The position numbers and the translations under genes are program-made. DNA of 40,684 bases from Desertibaculum subflavum (GTDB lineage Bacteria > Pseudomonadota > Alphaproteobacteria > Ferrovibrionales > Ferrovibrionaceae): contig QOZS01000051.1 in the NCBI GenBank assembly GCA_003576705.1, positions 1 to 40,684 of the forward strand, in the 5' to 3' direction. Below are positions 37,714 through 40,684 of this stretch, one piece after another (position 1 is the stretch's first letter; each line of letters begins with the position of its first letter). Below the pieces are notes generated by a model that saw only the letters and a program-made list of their open reading frames with translations, was not told the DNA's origin and made no database searches.

Positions 37714-40482
37714 CTACCCGCTGTTCCTGAGCCCCGCTGCGATGCCGTTGATGCTGAGATGGATGCCCTGCACCACGGCCGGGTCGGCGTCGCCGGCGCG
37801 GTGGCGGCGCAAGAGCTCGATCTGCACGTGGTTGAGCGGGTCGATATAGGGAAAGCGGTTCTGGATCGAGCGGACGAGCGACGGATTGGTGGCAAGCAGC
37901 GCCGTCTGCCCGGTGATCGCCAGCACGGCATCGACCGAGGCCTGCCATTCGCCGCGCAGCTGCGCGAAGATCGCGCTGCGCAGCTTCGCATCGCCGACCA
38001 GCTCGGCATAGCGCGACGCGATGGCGATGTCGCTCTTCGCCAGCACCATGTCCATGTTGGAGAGGATGGTGCGGAAGAACGGCCAGTCGCGGTGCATCGC
38101 CTGCAGCAGCGCCATGCCGTCCTTGGGCCGCGCGGCATTCCAGGCGGCGACCGCGGCGCCGAAGCCGTACCAGCCTGGCAGCATCAGCCGGCACTGGGCC
38201 CAGCTGAATACCCAGGGGATGGCGCGCAGATCCTCGATGCGGCTCTGCTTCGAGCGCGAGGACGGGCGGCTGCCGATGTTCAGGCTGGCGATCTCGCCGA
38301 TCACGGTCGATTCGCGGAAATAGCGCTCGAACCCGTCGGTCTCGTAGACCAGGCTGCGATAGGCGCGGAACGCGGCGCCTGACAATTCCTCCATCACCGA
38401 CAGATACTCGGTCGAGGGCGCCGGCTGGTCCGGTTCCAGCAGGGTCGCCTCCAGCGTCGCGGCGGCCAGCGCCTCCAGGTTGCGCCGGCCGACATTGGCG
38501 TTGGAATATTTGGCGCCGATCACCTCGCCCTGCTCGGTGATGCGGATGGCGCCCTGCATGGCGCCGGCGGGCTGGGCCAGGATCGCGTCGTAGCTCGGCC
38601 CGCCGCCGCGGCCGACCGTGCCGCCGCGCCCGTGGAACAGGCGCAGGCCGATCTGGTGCCGCCGGAAGGTCTCGATCAGCGCCAGCTGCGCCTTGTAGAG
38701 CTCCCAGGTCGAGGTGAGATAGCCGCCGTCCTTGTTGCTGTCGGAATAGCCGAGCATCACCTCCTGCCGGTCGCCGCGCGATGCCAGCAGGCGGCGATAG
38801 GCAGGCAGGCGGAACAGCCGGTCCATCACGCCGGCACAGGCCTGCAGGTCGCCGATGGTTTCGAACAGCGGCACGATGTCGAGGTCGAGCCGGCCGCCCT
38901 GCGGGTGCAGCAGGCCGACCTCTTTCAGCAGCACCGCCACTTCCAGGATGTCGGAGACGCCGTCCGCCTTGGAGATCACGTAATGCGGCACCGCGGCGGG
39001 CCCAAGCCGGCGATGCGCTTCCGCCGCCACGCGCAGGATGGCGAGCTCGCCGGTCGTCTCCTCCGAATAGTCGAGATGCGCCGAGGCGAGCGGGCGCGGA
39101 CTGTCGATCTCGCGGGCGAGCAGGGCGACGCGGGCTGCCTCGTCCAGCGCTGCGTAGTCGGGGCACAAGCCGGCAACCCGCACCAGCTCGCCCACGGTGC
39201 GTGCATGCACGTCGGAATTCTGCCGCAGGTCCAGCGCGGCGAGATGGAAGCCGAACACGTCGACGGCGCGGCGCAGTCCGCGCAGGCGCCCACGCGCCAG
39301 CGCGCCGGAGCCGTTCTGCGTCAGCGAGGCATCCATCGTGTCGAGATCGGTCTTCAGCTCGCGTGCGCTGCCATAGGCCTTGGCCGGCCCGACCGCCTGA
39401 TGCGGCGCTGCCATGCCTTCCAAGGCTTCGGCCGTGGCAGCCAGCCTGGCATAGATGCCGACGATGGCGCGGCGATAGGGCTCGTGCGCGCGTTCCGGCG
39501 AGCGGTCGGGCGAAGCCTCGGCCAGCGCCGCGACGCCATCCGAAACGCGGACATTGCGCTCGTCGAGCGACAGCTCGCCACCGAGCTGGTGCAGCTCCTC
39601 GAGATAGAACCCGAGCGCGCGCCGGCACTGCATGGCGAGCGCCTGGCGCAGCACCTCGGCGGTGACGAAGGGATTGCCGTCGCGGTCGCCGCCGATCCAG
39701 CTGCCCATGCGCAGGAAGGACGGCACCTCGATGCCGGTCCAGGCAGCGTCGGCGGCGGCCAGCTGGTCCTCCAGGTCGGCATAGAAAAGCGGCAGCGCGC
39801 GCAGGAAGGTGTGGTCGTAATAAGCGAGCCCGTTCGCCACCTCGTCGATCACGCGGAGCCGCGAGCCGCGCAGGATGCTGGTCTGCCAGAGCGTCAGCAC
39901 GGCGCGGCGCAGCGCGCGGCGGTTGGCGGCCAGCTCCTCCGGCGTGAAATGCACCCGGTCGCGCTCTTCCAGCAGGCGGGCGATCTCCATCTCGCGGTCG
40001 ATCGCGCTCTTGCGGCGGATCTCGGTCGGATGCGCGGTCAGCACCGCGCTGCAGAGCGCGCCGGCGAAGAACCGCTGCAGGCTGTCGCGCGAAATGCCCG
40101 CCTTGCGGGCCCGTGCCAGCGCGTAGTCCATGCTGCCCGGGCGCGGCGCGGCGCCGGCCATGGCGTAGGCGCGGCCGCGGCGGATGTGGTGCTGATCCTC
40201 GGCCAGGTTGGCGAGATGCGAGAAATGGCCGAAGGCGCGGATGATGCGCACCGCCTGTGCCGGCGGCAGGCCGCTCATGATCGCGGCGAGCTCGGCCCGC
40301 GCCGTCTCGTCGGCATCGCGGTGGAACTGCACGCCGGTGCGGCGGATGCGCTCGACCACGTCGAACACCGCCTCGCCCTCCTGCGCCCGCACCGTATCGC
40401 CCAGGATGCGGCCGAGCAGGCGGATGTCGTAGCGCAGCGGGACATCCTTCTCCGGCGTGTCGGCGTTGGTCTGGTCCTGCAT
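37714..40482 (-). CDS. ppc: Phosphoenolpyruvate carboxylase
   Basis: Anaplerotic enzyme of 922 residues that carboxylates phosphoenolpyruvate to oxaloacetate. Catalytic signatures are all visible: VLTAHPTEIRRKS (catalytic His), MGSWIGGDRDGNPFV, LGYSDSNKDGGYLTSTWELYKAQL and FHGRGGTVGRGGGPSY. The C-terminus ends GLRNSG, close to the NTG ending of the family. ATG 40482 is preferred over one 13 codons upstream because AGGAGA precedes it by seven bases. It lies alone on the minus strand; the promoter cannot be defined from the 80 bp between it and the insertion sequence. Confidence 0.97.
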   Translation of the reverse strand: MQDQTNADTPEKDVPLRYDIRLLGRILGDTVRAQEGEAVFDVVERIRRTGVQFHRDADETARAELAAIMSGLPPAQAVRIIRAFGHFSHLANLAEDQHHIRRGRAYAMAGAAPRPGSMDYALARARKAGISRDSLQRFFAGALCSAVLTAHPTEIRRKSAIDREMEIARLLEERDRVHFTPEELAANRRALRRAVLTLWQTSILRGSRLRVIDEVANGLAYYDHTFLRALPLFYADLEDQLAAADAAWTGIEVPSFLRMGSWIGGDRDGNPFVTAEVLRQALAMQCRRALGFYLEELHQLGGELSLDERNVRVSDGVAALAEASPDRSPERAHEPYRRAIVGIYARLAATAEALEGMAAPHQAVGPAKAYGSARELKTDLDTMDASLTQNGSGALARGRLRGLRRAVDVFGFHLAALDLRQNSDVHARTVGELVRVAGLCPDYAALDEAARVALLAREIDSPRPLASAHLDYSEETTGELAILRVAAEAHRRLGPAAVPHYVISKADGVSDILEVAVLLKEVGLLHPQGGRLDLDIVPLFETIGDLQACAGVMDRLFRLPAYRRLLASRGDRQEVMLGYSDSNKDGGYLTSTWELYKAQLALIETFRRHQIGLRLFHGRGGTVGRGGGPSYDAILAQPAGAMQGAIRITEQGEVIGAKYSNANVGRRNLEALAAATLEATLLEPDQPAPSTEYLSVMEELSGAAFRAYRSLVYETDGFERYFRESTVIGEIASLNIGSRPSSRSKQSRIEDLRAIPWVFSWAQCRLMLPGWYGFGAAVAAWNAARPKDGMALLQAMHRDWPFFRTILSNMDMVLAKSDIAIASRYAELVGDAKLRSAIFAQLRGEWQASVDAVLAITGQTALLATNPSLVRSIQNRFPYIDPLNHVQIELLRRHRAGDADPAVVQGIHLSINGIAAGLRNSG

Positions 40483-40566
40483 CCCCGGGTCTCCTGCCGT
40501 CGGCCCCAGGGAACCGCGCATTGACGCTCAGCGCAAGGCCAGGCTCGGCCGCCGCTTCTCCGGGCA

Positions 40567-40572
40567 GCTAGG
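40567..40572. repeat. Probable target site of the IS481-like element
   Basis: GCTAGG, of the form NCTAGN used by IS481, directly precedes the TGT that begins the element. The matching copy at the far end is outside the window. Confidence 0.5.
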
Positions 40573-40684
40573 TGTTCAGTCCCGGAGTGTGGGGGAATCG
40601 GGCAAACTGCCCCTGCATTCCGGGAGGTGTTATGGGACAGGTACTTCACGGCAGCGCCACGACCACGCACGCTGTCCGAGCTGC
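40573..40684 (+). mobile_element. Left end of an IS481-family insertion sequence (truncated by window edge)
   Basis: The element appears to begin at TGTTCAGTCCCGG, typical of IS481-type ends. A short leader and the transposase start follow. It lies directly upstream of ppc and may separate it from distal control sequences. The right end is outside the window. Confidence 0.6.
40632..40684 (+). CDS. IS481-family transposase (5' fragment)
   Basis: Seventeen codons and part of another are visible: MGQVLHGSATTTHAVRA. This is the characteristic opening of IS481-type transposases, which continue into a helix-turn-helix of the KRYGIN type. GGGAGG lies six bases before the ATG. The gene runs off the window, so integrity of the catalytic DDE residues cannot be judged. 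Confidence 0.75.
   Translation, partial: MGQVLHGSATTTHAVRA

Noticed and set aside
38632..40524. A 630-residue frame opposite ppc
   Set aside because: Antisense shadow; ppc motifs on the other strand are decisive.

Overview
The window is GC-rich chromosomal DNA that looks alphaproteobacterial, most likely from the Rhodospirillales or a neighbouring order. This rests on the company of genes (PhaR/PhaC/PhaA/PhaB, an Rrf2-type NsrR, a SqrR/BigR-like ArsR regulator, Tad-type pseudopilins, PEP-CTERM proteins) and on the codon bias, which produces long antisense shadow ORFs. It is inference from recognised families; there is no rRNA, tRNA or CRISPR array to confirm it. The left edge cuts the first codons of a gene and the right edge cuts an IS481-like insertion sequence.

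Layout. 1-4.7 kb: dnaK, dnaJ and a FecR-domain exported protein, all leftward, with an intercistronic hairpin between dnaK and dnaJ. 4.9-9.7 kb: a three-gene RND efflux operon headed by a two-cysteine ArsR regulator and facing a small YgaP-type membrane protein; one operator lies under both overlapping promoters, which suggests persulfide-controlled export. 9.7-12 kb: a HAD phosphatase, the periplasmic methionine sulfoxide reductase msrP and a CigR/RcnB-type exported protein. 12.1-18.1 kb: a surface-protein island with three PEP-CTERM genes, each behind a near-consensus sigma-54 (-24/-12) promoter and each followed by a strong GC-rich terminator, plus an orphan PEP-CTERM tail with its own terminator, a 17-kDa-surface-antigen-like protein and a translationally coupled TadG-TadE-TadE operon. 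AT-rich intergenic islands sit between them.

18.3-22.5 kb: a hydratase coupled to an EF-G paralogue that lacks the switch-II histidine, an M48 lipoprotein protease and an unknown small protein. 22.7-27.3 kb: polyhydroxyalkanoate genes. phaR diverges from a small coiled-coil ORF that overlaps phaC, followed by phaA, phaB and an AhpD-like gene; three PhaR-like operators are stacked 21-22 bp apart between phaR and the phaC side. 27.4-33.8 kb: a leftward operon of an HD-GYP-like receptor with destroyed metal ligands, hldE (heptose kinase/adenylyltransferase), an FAD oxidoreductase and an aldo/keto reductase. 33.9-37.7 kb: a nitrosative-stress divergon (ytfE and truncated haemoglobin against nsrR, with an amidase coupled to nsrR), then a LysE-type exporter. 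37.7-40.5 kb: ppc (phosphoenolpyruvate carboxylase). 40.57 kb to the end: the left end of an IS481-family element with a CTAG-core target site.

The most rewarding signals are regulatory: the shared operator of the efflux divergon, the three-member sigma-54 PEP-CTERM regulon with an orphan tail, the phased PhaR operator array and the paired NsrR operators.
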